Positions 1 to 9,266 of a stretch of DNA of 64,000 nucleotides are shown one piece after another (within the stretch, counting starts at the first letter, position 1; the number at the start of each line of letters is the position of its first letter). This stretch comes from DATFNV01 sp963827935 (GTDB taxonomy: Bacteria > Planctomycetota > Planctomycetia > Gemmatales > Gemmataceae). The position numbers were made by a program, and so were the translations under genes. The stretch is from contig CAWHCN010000017.1 in the NCBI GenBank assembly GCA_963827935.1, positions 496,001 through 560,000 of the forward strand. Reading direction: 5' to 3'. The notes under the pieces are model-generated. The model had not been told where the DNA came from. It did no database searches and was given only the letters and a program-made list of their open reading frames with translations.

Positions 1-1
1 C

Positions 2-790
2 CCCTTTCCGGGGATGGATCCGTACCTGGAACAGTTCTGGCCGGACCTCCATGCCAGCTTGATTATCTACATGCGCGATCAAATCGAGGAGCAGCTCCCC
101 GGCAACTTCATTGCCCGGGTGGAAGAGCGGGTCGTGCTGGAAACCGAAGAGGATGCCCATGTCTATTATCCGGATGTCAAGATCACCGAACGGCCCGGCC
201 GCGGTTTCCCGGGCGGCACAGCCGTGAGCCGGGGTTCCGTGGTCGAGCCGGTGATCGTGCGCTATCGCCCGGAGCCGGCGACGGAGACCTTTATCAACAT
301 CCTCGGACCGGGGCCGGCGCAGCGGCTCATCACCGTGATCGAACTCCTCAGCCTGACGAACAAGCTGGCCGGTCCGGGCCAGCGGCAATACCAGAGCAAG
401 CAAGAGGAGCTGGCCAAGGCCGGTGTCAGCCTGGTGGAAATCGACCTGCTGCGCCTGGGCCGGCGCGTCCTTAGCGTCGCGCCGTCGCGGATTCCGCCCC
501 GGGCCCGAACCACCTATCAGGCCTGCGTGCGCAAGGGCTGGCAGCTGGACGAATTTGCTGTCTACCCGATCCCCCTGCGCAATCCCCTGCCGGCGATCGC
601 CATTCCGCTGCGCCGCAAGGATGCGGAGGTACGGCTCGAGCTGCAAGCCGTTCTGGAGCAAGCCTATCGCAAAGGGCGCTATTTCCTGACGATCGACTAC
701 GCCCAGCCGCCTGACCCACCGTTGAGCAGCGTCGACGCGAAGTGGGCGCGGAGCCTGTTCAAGACAGGGCGGAAGCGCAAATCGTCGTGA
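2..790 (+). CDS. DUF4058 family protein, 5' end cut by the window edge
   Basis: The frame is open to the left edge. The residues just before the first ATG (PFPG, then MDPYLE) match the usual N-terminus of DUF4058 proteins, so the true start lies outside the window and the ATG at 14 is internal. About 262 residues are visible, close to full family length. DUF4058 proteins are uncharacterised and common in Planctomycetota and Cyanobacteria. The conserved opening MDPYLE-x-FWPDLHAS and the later ELLS-x-TNK stretch are visible. The C-terminus is basic (KTGRKRKSS). No signal peptide or membrane segment is seen. Family assignment is firm; function is unknown. Confidence 0.85.
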   Translation, partial: PFPGMDPYLEQFWPDLHASLIIYMRDQIEEQLPGNFIARVEERVVLETEEDAHVYYPDVKITERPGRGFPGGTAVSRGSVVEPVIVRYRPEPATETFINILGPGPAQRLITVIELLSLTNKLAGPGQRQYQSKQEELAKAGVSLVEIDLLRLGRRVLSVAPSRIPPRARTTYQACVRKGWQLDEFAVYPIPLRNPLPAIAIPLRRKDAEVRLELQAVLEQAYRKGRYFLTIDYAQPPDPPLSSVDAKWARSLFKTGRKRKSS

Positions 791-807
791 TGTGTTGGCC
801 TGATCCG

Positions 808-1218
808 TTACGGTGCGTTCCAGCTGCGGCCGTCGAGCACGATGTCGTCCACCAGGGCGGCGGGGATGGCGGAGCGGAGACTCTGGATGACCCGTTGACG
901 ATCATAGCTGGAGCCGCGGAACGTGCAGGCGACGACGAGTTGCCCGAAGGCCTCGGGGCGTTCGGCCTGGACCGGCGCCCGCCGCGTGATCGTCAGACAG
1001 TCGCCACTGTCCTCGCCATACAAAACCGCGAAGACGACCTCGGTCGGATCGTCGCCGCCGAGGAGTTCGAAGAGAACGATGTTGTCGATGAAGTCGAGAA
1101 GTCCAGCCCGCAGTTCCGTCTCGCTCCAGTGGGCCAGGGCGCGCAGGTCGTCGGAGGAGGCATCGCCCCGGGGTAGGACTTCACAGGCCACGTCAGGGGT
1201 AAACGTGTTCGTTTCCAT
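808..1218 (-). CDS. Hypothetical protein, 136 aa
   Basis: Not recognised. The frame extends upstream to 1371, but the ATG at 1218 (METNTFTPDV) is preferred because GGAGAG lies 3 bases before it and the upstream part looks non-coding. The protein is acidic and probably soluble, with alternating helix and strand character (LLDFIDNIVLFELLGGDD, VVFAVLYGEDSGDCLTI). There is no signal peptide or membrane segment. It converges on the DUF4058 gene with a 17-base gap and stands alone. Confidence 0.55.
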   Translation of the reverse strand: METNTFTPDVACEVLPRGDASSDDLRALAHWSETELRAGLLDFIDNIVLFELLGGDDPTEVVFAVLYGEDSGDCLTITRRAPVQAERPEAFGQLVVACTFRGSSYDRQRVIQSLRSAIPAALVDDIVLDGRSWNAP

Positions 1219-1558
1219 GCGCTCTCCGAATCCTGCTGAAGAGCATTCTACGGAGCAACCGATGGCAGGCTCAGCGATCTTGGCGCGGGTGCCGGCGGTA
1301 ACCACGGCCGCTTTGCGACTGATAGGATAGCGGAACTTCCTGGCCGGTTGCCAGCAATTTAGCGCTCGCACGCAGTGGTTTCAAGGAAAGTTAGTCGTCA
1401 GGTTGGCTGTAAAGTCTTTTGCTTCAACGGGATCGGATCATTTGCACCAACTGGAAAAATGCGCGTGTCTTTGCGTGCAATCTGGGGTTACAATCTCTGG
1501 TGCCATAGGTCAGTTGTGCATCCATCCTCGGTTGTCCGCCACCAGCCGGAGTCCTGCC
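1219..1558. other. Intergenic region between divergent genes
   Basis: About 340 bases between the minus-strand 136-aa gene and the EF-hand gene. It is less GC-rich than its surroundings and probably holds promoters for both. A TACAAT hexamer at 1489-1494 would suit a -10 element for the EF-hand gene, but no good -35 stands 17 bases upstream, so no promoter is called. No gene is seen. Confidence 0.4.
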
Positions 1559-3051
1559 ATGCGATTCAAAGGCTTCTTGTTCCTGACGGCCCTGGCAGTG
1601 TTGCTGGGTCCCGGTCTCGGCCTGAGCCAGTTCGGCGGTCAGCCGGGCGGGGGGTTCGGCCAGGGCGGGGGCGGTCGCGGCGGACGGGGTGGCGGCGGCG
1701 GGGGCCGAGACCCTGGCGCGATGTTCGATGCCATGGCCAAAGGCAAGCAGGCAATCACCAAGGCCGATGTCACCAATGCCTTCATGCAGACCATGTTCGA
1801 TCAGGTCGTGACCAGTTCTGGCTCCACCAATGGCCAGGTGACCCGCGACCAGTGGGTGACGGCGATGGGACAGCTCCAGCAGCAGTTCGGCGGTCGCATG
1901 GGCCGTGGCGGCGCCCAGACGCCTGGGGCGACGACTCCCGCTCAGGCCGCAGCCGGTGGCCAGGCCACAGGGAATCCCTTCGGCGGGGGCCAAGGGGCAT
2001 TCGGTGGTGCCGGCGCAGGCCGCGGCGGCGGCAATCGGGGCGGCGGCAATAACTGGGCGGGCGGCGGTAACAACAACAACTGGGCCGGTGGTGGCAACAA
2101 CTGGGCGGGCGGCGGCAACAACTGGGGCGGCGGCCGCGGCGCGGGGGGCGCCGGCAACTGGAACCCCGACACCATGGCTGACATGCGCTTCCGTCAGCTG
2201 GATGCCAACGGCGATGGCCTCCTTAACACCGACGAGATGCAGGCTGACGAAACCCTGCTTGCCGAACACACTAAGTGGGACGCCAACGGCGACGGCTTCA
2301 TCGATCAGACCGAATTCCGCGAATACTTCAGGGCCCGCATTCAGCAGCTGCAGGCCAACGGACCTGGCGGCGGCATGCCCGCCCTCCCGGGCCAGGACGA
2401 TAACGAGCCGAAGCCGACCGTTTACCGGGCTGGCAAGCTCCCGCCCAACCTGCCCGCCTGGTTCACCCAGTACGATACCGACCGCGACGGCCAGATCGGG
2501 CTTTACGAATGGAAGGCCGCCGGCCAGGACATCGCCCGCTTCGAGGCGATGGACATCAACGGCGACGGCTTCCTGACCGTGGAAGAAGTGCTGCGTTCTC
2601 CGGAGGTCGCCCAGGCGGGTGGCCGAGGCACCGGTGGACCGCTGGCGATGGGCCAGGGCACCGGTTCTCCGGGGGCGTTCGGCCAGATCCCGGCGCCTTC
2701 GGGACGGGTCGCGCCAACCGTGGACAGAACGGCTTCGGCACCGGTCAGCCGGGCCAGAACCCCTTTGGCACAGGTCGCGGCAACCGTGGTCAGAACGGCT
2801 TTGGCACCGGTCAGCCGGGCCAGAACCCCTTTGGCACAGGCCGCGGCAACCGTGGTCAGAACGGCTTTGGCACCGGTCAGCCGGGCCAGAACCCCTTTGG
2901 CACAGGTCGTGGTGGCAACCGCGGTCAGAACGGCTTTGGACAGGGCCAGCAGGGCGCCTCTGGCCAAGGTCAACAGGGTGCCTTCGGTCAAGGCCGCGGC
3001 AATCGTGGTCCGGGCGGTTTCGGCCGCGGTCAGACGCCGAATGGCCCGTGA
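1559..3051 (+). CDS. Secreted EF-hand, glycine-rich protein (frame break near 2690)
   Basis: The start at 1559 gives a signal peptide (MRFKGFLFLTALAVLLG, then GLSQ). After a Gly/Asn-rich segment with GGGNNWAGG repeats come four EF-hand loops: DANGDGLLNTDE (about residue 214), DANGDGFIDQTE (241), DTDRDGQIGLYE (306) and DINGDGFLTVEE (331). The protein should therefore bind calcium outside the cytoplasm. In the starting frame the last 120 residues become Ala/Thr/Val-rich. From about 2690 the +1 frame instead gives GAFGTG followed by GQNPFGTGRGNRGQNGFGTG repeats ending NGP-stop at 3051, which fits the composition upstream. A one-base indel near 2690 is inferred. EF-hand proteins of this style are abundant in Planctomycetota. 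Confidence 0.8.
2716..2913 (+). repeat. 66-bp tandem repeat inside the EF-hand gene, 3 copies
   Basis: Three near-identical 66-base units start at 2716, 2782 and 2848. Each encodes 22 residues (NRGQNGFGTGQPGQNPFGTG plus RG) in the frame ending at 3051. A partial copy with an added glycine follows. The repeat explains why the alternative frame also stays open and shows a matching periodic pattern (APVSRARTPLAQ). Confidence 0.8.
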
Positions 3052-3070
3052 CACGACTGAATGAACACAC

Positions 3071-3112
3071 CGAAGCCCGCGAGGCTGAGCCTCGCGGGCT
3101 TCGGGCGTTTTT
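3071..3112 (+). terminator. Rho-independent terminator after the EF-hand gene
   Basis: A perfect 15-bp stem (3071-3085 with 3089-3103) and a TGA loop are followed by GGCGTTTTT. It lies 20 bases after the EF-hand stop and 6 bases before the end of the convergent lyase gene. Confidence 0.9.
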
Positions 3113-3117
3113 GGACA

Positions 3118-4002
3118 TCACACCGGCAGCCCCGCCTCCCGCAGCGCGGCCCGCATCTTCTCCTGCTTGTCCGGCGGCAGGGCCGCCACCGGCGCGCGAC
3201 AGGGGCCGATCGACTTGCCGAGCAGGCTCAGGGCCGCCTTTACGCCCCCTGGCGCGGTCCCCAGCGTCAGCGCCAGGCGGACCGGGTTGAGCCGCAGCTG
3301 GGCGGCCTTCGATCCTTCCAGGTCCCCCTTGCGATAGCGCTCGTAGATCTCCACGAGCAGCTTGGCGGCGATGTTGCCGGTGGCCGGCACCGCGCCGCGG
3401 GCCCCGAACAGCAGCGCCGGGAAGATCAGGGTGTCGCGGCCCATCATGACCGCAAAGCGTTCCGGCACAACGCGGATGAGCTCGTTGGTGTTTTGCAGGT
3501 CGCCGCTCGAATCCTTGACGCCCAGGATGTTCGGGACCTGGGCCAGCCGGGCGACGGTGTCCACGTCGATCTTGACGCCGCCGCAGGTGCTCGGGTTGTT
3601 GTACAGCAGCACCGGCAAGGCGGTGTTCTCGGCAATGCGCCGGTAGTGGTCGAAAATCTCCTGCTGCGACGGACTGATGAAATAGGGAGTGATGACCGAG
3701 ACGCCGTCGGCTCCCTCGCGTTCGGCCATCCGCGTCAGCCGTACCGCCTCGCGCGTGCTCTCGGCCCCGGTGCCGGCAAAGACCGGCACGCGCTTGTTGA
3801 CATGGGCCACCGCTGTCGCAATGACCTCCTGCTTCTCGCGCTCGTCGAGGGCATAGAACTCGCTGTTGGTTCCCAGGACGAAGATGCCGTGGACGCCGGC
3901 AGCGATCAGCTCATCGAGGAACGCTTTCAGGCGCGGCAGGTCGAGGTCTTCATTGGCCTGCATGGGCGTGGCAACGGGCGGGATGATGCCGTGGATGTGC
4001 AT
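3118..4002 (-). CDS. Dihydrodipicolinate synthase / N-acetylneuraminate lyase family aldolase
   Basis: 294 aa, the normal length for a class I aldolase of the DapA/NAL superfamily, cytosolic. Visible marks are the pyruvate-binding GTNSE (usually GTTGE), the tyrosine motif YNNPS, the Schiff-base lysine in GVKDSSGD, and VMMGRDTL. The N-terminus MHIHGIIPPVATPM is typical. It could be DHDPS, NAL or a keto-deoxy-sugar aldolase; the Asn in GTNSE and the lone position away from lysine genes argue against a confident dapA call. It is convergent with the EF-hand gene. Confidence 0.85.
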   Translation of the reverse strand: MHIHGIIPPVATPMQANEDLDLPRLKAFLDELIAAGVHGIFVLGTNSEFYALDEREKQEVIATAVAHVNKRVPVFAGTGAESTREAVRLTRMAEREGADGVSVITPYFISPSQQEIFDHYRRIAENTALPVLLYNNPSTCGGVKIDVDTVARLAQVPNILGVKDSSGDLQNTNELIRVVPERFAVMMGRDTLIFPALLFGARGAVPATGNIAAKLLVEIYERYRKGDLEGSKAAQLRLNPVRLALTLGTAPGGVKAALSLLGKSIGPCRAPVAALPPDKQEKMRAALREAGLPV

Positions 4003-4150
4003 GACGCGATCTCGTTAAGTGGCGGCGCGCGGCGGCGAACAACGGTCTCACTGTATCGCGCCCATCCCCTGCCGCAAGATGCAAGGGTGAGGTTGCCGGC
4101 TGGGTCGTACCTCGCGTAGGCTAGATGACAGCCTCGGACATGCGTCGCCA

Positions 4151-4233
4151 CCGTCCGGGCCGGGCAGCCCGAAGCGCCAGTGAGGATTCGCCGTACTTCC
4201 TCGCTGGCGCTTTGGGCTGCCCGGCCCGGACGG
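4151..4233. repeat. Palindromic repeat, family I
   Basis: 36-base arms (4151-4186 and 4198-4233) match with two mismatches around an 11-base centre. The arm core GGGCAGCCCGAAGCGCCAGT encodes ARSASE in one frame. A related half copy lies inside sucA at 36272-36305, where it encodes ARSASKE. Confidence 0.85.
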
Positions 4234-4274
4234 TAGCGGATCTGCTGGCGGGCTTGCATCACGGGACGGACGCC

Positions 4275-5186
4275 ATGAGGAAGCGGCTGCGCGTGGGCAT
4301 CATCGGGCTGGGGCGGCGCTGGAGTCATCGCTATGCGCCGGCCCTGGCGGCGCTGTCCGAGTTGTTCCAGATCACGGCGGTTTACGATCCGATCCCCCAG
4401 CGGGCCTCGGTCGAGGCGGCCCGCCTCCAGTGTGTGGCCGCGGGCGGCGCCGCGGCCCTGATCGAGCGCGACGATGTCGAGGCCATCCTGCTCCTGGACC
4501 TCGGCTGGCAGCGGCTGTGGCCGATCGAGCGGGCGGCCCGGGCCGGCAAGCCGGTCTTCTGCCTGCCAGACCTGGCCGACGATGCCCCCCACGCCCCCGC
4601 CCTGGTCCGGACCGTCGAGGAGGCGGGCCTGGCCGTGATGATGGCGGTCCCCGCCGCCTATCAGCCGGCCGCTTTGCAGCTGGCGGAGCGGCGCGAGCCG
4701 GTGCCACGCGCCATCCGCCTGGTGGTTTGCCAGGCGCCGCTCCCGGAGAGCGAGCCTGCCCCGTTTGGGCTCTTGACCTGGCTCTTCTCCCTGGTTGGCG
4801 CGGCTCCGGCCGCGGTTACGGCCTCGGGAGACCCCGCCGCGGGATTGTACGCTTTAACCGTGGAGCTGGCGGGCGGAGGGGGACTGCACCTGGCCCGCTG
4901 GCGCCGTCCCGATCGGTGCCGGAGCCTGCGCCTCGACCTCATTGGCGAGAGCCATCGCGTGACCGTTCTGGGCCCGCGCCGCCTCAGCTGGACGGCACCG
5001 GACGGCCTGCACAGCCTGACGCTGCCGCGGAGTGCACGTCTGGAGCAGGTGATGTTGACCCGGTTCCACGCGATGGCCACGCGGAGAGCAACCCCTCGCC
5101 CCGGCCTGGGCGAGGCCCATCGCGCCTGGCTGTGCTGGCAGGCCGCGGAACGCAGTCAGAGGGAAGGCCGCCGCGTGGTCCTCTGA
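4275..5186 (+). CDS. Gfo/Idh/MocA family oxidoreductase, short form
   Basis: 303 aa from the ATG at 4275 (MRKRLRVGIIGLGRRW). The frame is open from 4125, but that part runs through a palindromic repeat. The N-terminus is a dinucleotide-binding Rossmann fold: VGIIGLGRRW, then the acidic strand end AVYDP, then AILLLDLG and AGKPVFCLPDLA. The usual EKP of the family is replaced by LPDLA, so the catalytic Lys of that motif is absent. The remainder is a weakly conserved substrate domain. No Tat signal is present, so it is cytosolic. Substrate unknown, possibly a non-catalytic relative. Confidence 0.7.
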   Translation: MRKRLRVGIIGLGRRWSHRYAPALAALSELFQITAVYDPIPQRASVEAARLQCVAAGGAAALIERDDVEAILLLDLGWQRLWPIERAARAGKPVFCLPDLADDAPHAPALVRTVEEAGLAVMMAVPAAYQPAALQLAERREPVPRAIRLVVCQAPLPESEPAPFGLLTWLFSLVGAAPAAVTASGDPAAGLYALTVELAGGGGLHLARWRRPDRCRSLRLDLIGESHRVTVLGPRRLSWTAPDGLHSLTLPRSARLEQVMLTRFHAMATRRATPRPGLGEAHRAWLCWQAAERSQREGRRVVL

Positions 5187-5361
5187 GCGTCTGTGCCGGA
5201 AGCCCCAATACTGGTCATCCGAGCAGCAGACGGTTTATTCCACCTTTACAACCTTGACCCGGCCCGCCAAGATAGTGCATGTTATTGTAAGGAGAGCGGC
5301 CGTCGTCCCCTCGGGGGCGGCGGCCGGTCGCGTTCCGCGGACCTCACAGGGCGGATGTGTT

Positions 5362-5844
5362 ATGACGATCGAACGGATCCCCATGTCGCGCGAAGGCTAC
5401 GACAAGAAGAAGGCCCAGCTCGATCAGATGAAGAACGTGCAGATGATCGAGGTCACCAAGCGCGTGGCCACGGCCCGGGAGATGGGGGACCTGAGCGAGA
5501 ACGCCGAATACCACGCCGCCCGCGAGGATCAGGGGATGCTGCAAGCGCGCATCCGCCAGCTGGAAGACGAGCTGGCCCGCGCTTTCATCGTCGACCGCAG
5601 CAACCTCCCCAGCGACGCCGTCGTCTTCGGCGCCCGCGTCAAGATCAAGGACCTCGACTTTGACGAGGAAGAGGAATACACCCTGGTCGGGCCCGGCGAG
5701 GAGGACTACGACCAGAATAAGATCCTTACCTCCAGCCCCATCGGCCAGGGACTGCTCGGCAAGAAGCTGGGCGACACGGCGGAGATCCAGGTGCCCAGCG
5801 GCGTGCTGCACTACAAGATCCTGGCCATTTCGTTCGGCGCCTGA
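5362..5844 (+). CDS. greA: Transcription elongation factor GreA
   Basis: 160 aa, normal GreA length. The N-terminal coiled coil begins MTIERIPMSREGYDKK and carries the GreA finger tip signature MGDLSENAEYHAAREDQ, with acidic residues that reach the RNA polymerase active site to stimulate transcript cleavage. The C-terminal FKBP-like domain has the PIGQGLLGKKLGD motif. The start at 5362 is chosen over the open frame from 5254 because it fits the family N-terminus. It appears to be a single-gene unit. Cytosolic. Confidence 0.95.
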   Translation: MTIERIPMSREGYDKKKAQLDQMKNVQMIEVTKRVATAREMGDLSENAEYHAAREDQGMLQARIRQLEDELARAFIVDRSNLPSDAVVFGARVKIKDLDFDEEEEYTLVGPGEEDYDQNKILTSSPIGQGLLGKKLGDTAEIQVPSGVLHYKILAISFGA

Positions 5845-5971
5845 TACGCCCGGTCGTCGAGCCGTTCACGGATTCTTCGTTTTTCCGTTGACCTGACGAA
5901 AGTCCGGATTACGATTCTAGTTGAGGAAGCTCCGCAATGCTGCGGGCCTGCGATCTCTTCTGGGCTGCGTC

Positions 5972-6490
5972 ATGGCCGACCCGCGTCTGAACAGCGTTCA
6001 TCTGGAAGCCCCACGCCGCGCGGATTACCGGCGGGCGCGGGAGGAGTTGCTGCGTGCGCGCGGCCTGAACACCCTGGCCCTCGTGGCCGACCTCGACGAG
6101 GACGATCCGCCCGGCCATCCGCACACCGTCATTCAGAACGCCGGCGGCCATCCGCCGCCCGGCCTGGCCTACTGGCTGGTCGATCGCGAGTATATGTATC
6201 CGCTGAAGGTCGGCATCAACACCGTCGGCCGGTCGGCGGATAACGACGTCGTCGTTCAGGATTGCTACATCTCCCGTCGTCATTGTGCCATCCTGGTCCA
6301 CAGCGGCGAGACCTGCGAGCTGCACGATACGGCGTCGAAGAACGGCACCTTCATCAACGGCCAGCGCATCGCCGGCCCCACGCGTCTCCGCTCCGGCGAC
6401 GAAATCCGCATGTGCGACCAGCGCCTCATCTTCGTCTCCCGCTCCCATCCACCGGATCGCCAGTCCCCCTCGCAGACGTTGGCCGGATAG
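5972..6490 (+). CDS. FHA domain protein
   Basis: 172 aa from the ATG at 5972; a TTG start at 5921 is possible. A forkhead-associated domain fills the C-terminal half: GRSADNDVVV, SRRHC, and SKNGTFING, which are the residues that bind phosphothreonine peptides. The N-terminal half has no recognised domain. Such proteins read out Ser/Thr kinase signalling, which is rich in Planctomycetota. No kinase gene is next to it. Cytosolic. Confidence 0.85.
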   Translation: MADPRLNSVHLEAPRRADYRRAREELLRARGLNTLALVADLDEDDPPGHPHTVIQNAGGHPPPGLAYWLVDREYMYPLKVGINTVGRSADNDVVVQDCYISRRHCAILVHSGETCELHDTASKNGTFINGQRIAGPTRLRSGDEIRMCDQRLIFVSRSHPPDRQSPSQTLAG

Positions 6491-6512
6491 AGGCTGGCGG
6501 CCTATATCTTTC

Positions 6513-6573
6513 GTTTAGCCGCCGCCCTCGGGGCGGCGCCGAACCTGCGCCGCCCGAAGGGCGGCGGCTAAAC
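6513..6573. repeat. Palindromic repeat, family B (GTTTAGCCGCCGCC)
   Basis: 26-base arms (6513-6538 and 6548-6573) begin and end with GTTTAGCC/GGCTAAAC around a 9-base centre. It lies between the FHA and DUF3500 genes. Other copies: 28691-28715 (half), 33083-33148 and 50344-50404. Confidence 0.9.
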
Positions 6574-6593
6574 GTCGGATCATGGGGGTGCGC

Positions 6594-7631
6594 ATGAAAC
6601 TGCTGCGTCTGTTCCTGGTGGTGCCGGTCCTTGGTCTGCTCGTGGGCCTGGCCTATGTGGCCCAGGAAACCGAGACGGCCGGCGGCAAGATGACCGCCGC
6701 TGCCGACCGCTTCCTGGCCGCACTGAACGGCGACCAGAAAATGAAGGCCGCCCTCGACTTCGACGACAAGGAACGCTTCAACTGGCACTTCACGCCATAC
6801 CAGGATTCGGCCAAGAAGCCCAAGCACCGCGGCCTGCCGCTCGAAGAAATGAACAAGGACCAGAAAGACGCCGCCCTGGCACTCCTCAAGGCGGGCACCA
6901 GTCACGCCGGCTTCGAGAGAGCCACCACCATCATGAGCCTGGAATCGATCCTTCTCGACCTGGAGAAGGGGAGCGGGCCGCTGCGCAACCCGGGCAATTA
7001 CTTCTTCGTCATCTTCGGCACGCCGTCGAAGACCGGCTCCTGGGGCTGGCGCGTTGAAGGGCATCACCTGTCGCTCAATTTCACGCTGGACAAGGGGAAG
7101 GTCGTCTCGGCCACGCCGGCGTTCTTCGGGGCCAACCCGGCCATCTACCTCGCCGGCAGCAAGAAGGGCGAGCAGGTACTCCCCGAGGCCGAGGACCACG
7201 CCAAGGCCCTGTTCCGGGCGCTGGATGACGAGCAGAAGAAGGCGGCATTGGTGAAGGAGCCGTTCGCCGAAATCGAGGAAGCCGCCAAGCTGCCGACCAA
7301 GATCGGCGAGCCGGTGGGCCTGGCCGCCGCCAAGATGACCGACAAACAGCGCGACCTACTGCAGAAGCTGCTCAAGGCCTACGCCGAGCGCATGCCGCCC
7401 GACGTGGCCGCCGTCGAGCTGGCTCGCGTCAAGGAAGCCGGCCTCGACAAGGTCCACTTCGCCTACCAGGGCGGGCTGGAACGGGGCGAACCGCACACCT
7501 ACCGCGTGCAGGGACCGACCTTCGTGGTGGAGTTCATCAACGTGCAGGCCGACTCCGCCAAGAACCCCGCCAACCACATTCACAGCGCGTGGCGCAGCCT
7601 CAAGAACGATTTCGGCCTGGCGGCAAGGTAG
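6594..7631 (+). CDS. DUF3500 domain secreted protein
   Basis: 345 aa from the ATG at 6594, preceded by GGGGGTG; an ATG at 6582 would add four residues. The signal peptide is MKLLRLFLVVPVLGLLVG. The body matches DUF3500 along its length: FDDKERFNWHFTP, GLPLEEMNKDQK, IFGTPSKTGSWGWRVEGHH and FFGANPA. The many conserved His and Trp residues suggest ligand or metal binding, but the family function is unknown. Full length. Predicted to be exported. Confidence 0.88.
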   Translation: MKLLRLFLVVPVLGLLVGLAYVAQETETAGGKMTAAADRFLAALNGDQKMKAALDFDDKERFNWHFTPYQDSAKKPKHRGLPLEEMNKDQKDAALALLKAGTSHAGFERATTIMSLESILLDLEKGSGPLRNPGNYFFVIFGTPSKTGSWGWRVEGHHLSLNFTLDKGKVVSATPAFFGANPAIYLAGSKKGEQVLPEAEDHAKALFRALDDEQKKAALVKEPFAEIEEAAKLPTKIGEPVGLAAAKMTDKQRDLLQKLLKAYAERMPPDVAAVELARVKEAGLDKVHFAYQGGLERGEPHTYRVQGPTFVVEFINVQADSAKNPANHIHSAWRSLKNDFGLAAR

Positions 7632-7649
7632 CAGTCTCTGCAATTTCCT

Positions 7650-7679
7650 CCCCTCGCCCCGGTACTCCGGGGAGAGGGG
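7650..7679. repeat. Half copy of repeat family E
   Basis: Contains CCCCGGTACTCCGGGG, itself a short hairpin, and GAGAGGGG. The same core occurs at 22469-22565, 38964-39019 and 52954-53032. It lies between DUF3500 and the next oxidoreductase gene. Confidence 0.8.
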
Positions 7680-7741
7680 CTTCAGGAACTGACTCTACGC
7701 GGACCCAAACCACCCGACCCCTCTCCCATTCGAGGTGTTCC

Positions 7742-9109
7742 ATGACACAGCCTGTGGACAATGCATCCTCACGGCGCACCTTCCTGGGTGCGGCCGCCGG
7801 TGGAGCCCTGGTGACGATCCTGCCGCGGCACGTTTTGGGCGGGGCTGGCTTCGTGCCGCCCGGCGAACGGGTCAACCTGGCCGGCATCGGCGCCGGCGGC
7901 ATGGGCGGCGGTGATATCGCCACCCTGGCCCGCCTCGGCGCCAACGTCGTCGCCCTCTGCGATGTGGATGACGAGCGCGCGGCCGGCTCCTACCAGGCGT
8001 TTCCGAAGGCGCGGCGCTACAAGGACTTCCGCGAGATGCTCGACAAGGAGGCGAAGAACATCGATGCGGTCTCGGTCGGCACGCCGGACCACATCCACGC
8101 CGTCGCCACGCTGGCCGCCCTCCGCGCGGGCAAGCCGGTCTATTGCCAGAAGCCGCTCACGCGCACCCTGGGCGAGTGCCGGGCGGTGACCGAGGCGGCC
8201 CGCAAGGCCGGCGTCGCCACGCAGATGGGCAACCAGGGGCATGCCACCGAGGGGGCCCGCCTGACCAACGAATGGCTCTGCGCCGGCGTCATCGGGCCCG
8301 TCCGCGAGGTCCACGTCTGGTCGGACCGGGCCGGGACGATGTGGAAGCAAGGGATCGGACGGCCCAAGGAGACGCCGCCGGTGCCGGCCACCCTGAACTG
8401 GGACCTGTGGCTGGGGCCAATCCGCTCGCGCCCCTACAACCCGGCCTACGCGCCGGTCCTTTGGCGCGGCTGGCGGGACTTCGGCACCGGCGCCCTGGGC
8501 GACATGGGCTGCCACATCATCGACCATCCCGTCTGGGCGCTGGAGCTGGGGGCGCCCAGCACGGTCGAGGCGCGGACCACGCTCGACGGCTCCTTCCTGG
8601 ACGGCCGGCCGAATTTCGAGACTTATCCCATCGCTTCGATCATCTATTACGACTTCCCGGAGCGTGGCAAGCGGCCGGCGGTGCGCATGACCTGGTACGA
8701 CGGCGGCCTGATGCCCGCCGCACCCGCCGGCCTGCCCGCCAACCAACGCCTGCCGGACAACGGCGTTCTGTACGTGGGCAGCAAGGGCGTCATGGTCCAC
8801 GGCTCCCACGGCGGCATGCCGCAGCTCCTGCCGCGCGAACTGCACGCCGAGGCGAAGAAGGTGGCGAAAACGATGAAGCGCTCACCCGGCCATTACGAGG
8901 AGTGGATCGCCGCCTGCAAAGGCGGGCCGCGGCCCGTGTCGAATTTCGACTATTCCGGACCGCTGACGGAGGTGGTGCTGCTGGGCGTGCTGGCCCTACG
9001 TGCGCCGGGCCGGCGGTTGGAATGGGACAGCGACGCCATGAAGGTCAAGAATGCGCCGGAACTCAACAAGTACGTCACGGCGGAGTTCCGGAAGGGATGG
9101 AGCCTGTGA
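7742..9109 (+). CDS. Gfo/Idh/MocA family oxidoreductase with twin-arginine signal
   Basis: 455 aa from the ATG at 7742. The N-terminus has a twin-arginine-type leader (SSRRTFLGAAAGGALVTIL), typical of the planctomycete branch, so export is likely. A Rossmann fold follows (GIGAGGMGGGD, then ALCDVDDE). The catalytic EKP motif appears as QKPLTRT, with the lysine kept. GDMGCHIIDHP is the conserved active-site His region. The C-terminal domain includes WIAACKGGPRPVSNFDYSG. Substrate is probably a sugar or inositol. Full length. Confidence 0.9.
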   Translation: MTQPVDNASSRRTFLGAAAGGALVTILPRHVLGGAGFVPPGERVNLAGIGAGGMGGGDIATLARLGANVVALCDVDDERAAGSYQAFPKARRYKDFREMLDKEAKNIDAVSVGTPDHIHAVATLAALRAGKPVYCQKPLTRTLGECRAVTEAARKAGVATQMGNQGHATEGARLTNEWLCAGVIGPVREVHVWSDRAGTMWKQGIGRPKETPPVPATLNWDLWLGPIRSRPYNPAYAPVLWRGWRDFGTGALGDMGCHIIDHPVWALELGAPSTVEARTTLDGSFLDGRPNFETYPIASIIYYDFPERGKRPAVRMTWYDGGLMPAAPAGLPANQRLPDNGVLYVGSKGVMVHGSHGGMPQLLPRELHAEAKKVAKTMKRSPGHYEEWIAACKGGPRPVSNFDYSGPLTEVVLLGVLALRAPGRRLEWDSDAMKVKNAPELNKYVTAEFRKGWSL

Positions 9110-9173
9110 CACTGGCAGGCGGTTGGGCGGATTGGTGAGCCTGTCTACTGACGAGTGCGCACCTAATGCATCA

Positions 9174-9253
9174 GGGTGGCACGCTCTGAGGTACTCCGAA
9201 GGGCGTGCTTGATTGTCAGCACGCCCTTCGGAGTACCTCAGAGCGTGCCACCC
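9174..9253. repeat. Long palindrome, family A
   Basis: Perfect 36-base arms (9174-9209 and 9218-9253) around the 8-base centre TGATTGTC. The core is GTACTCCGAAGGGCGTGC. It lies between convergent genes. Other copies: 17750-17826 and 63832-63911. Confidence 0.95.
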
Positions 9254-9266
9254 TCGCTCGCAGCCC

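Noticed and set aside
1424..3121. Long open frame (565 codons) on the minus strand opposite the EF-hand gene
   Set aside because: High GC keeps antisense frames open; the composition is low-complexity and mirrors the plus-strand repeats, and EF-hand motifs support the plus strand.
3061..4119. 352-codon plus frame opposite the DapA-type gene
   Set aside because: Starts in a terminator and lies fully antisense to a gene with clear active-site motifs.
4125..4274. Longer N-terminus for the oxidoreductase at 4275
   Set aside because: The extra codons are translated palindrome sequence, and the Rossmann motif begins right after the ATG at 4275.
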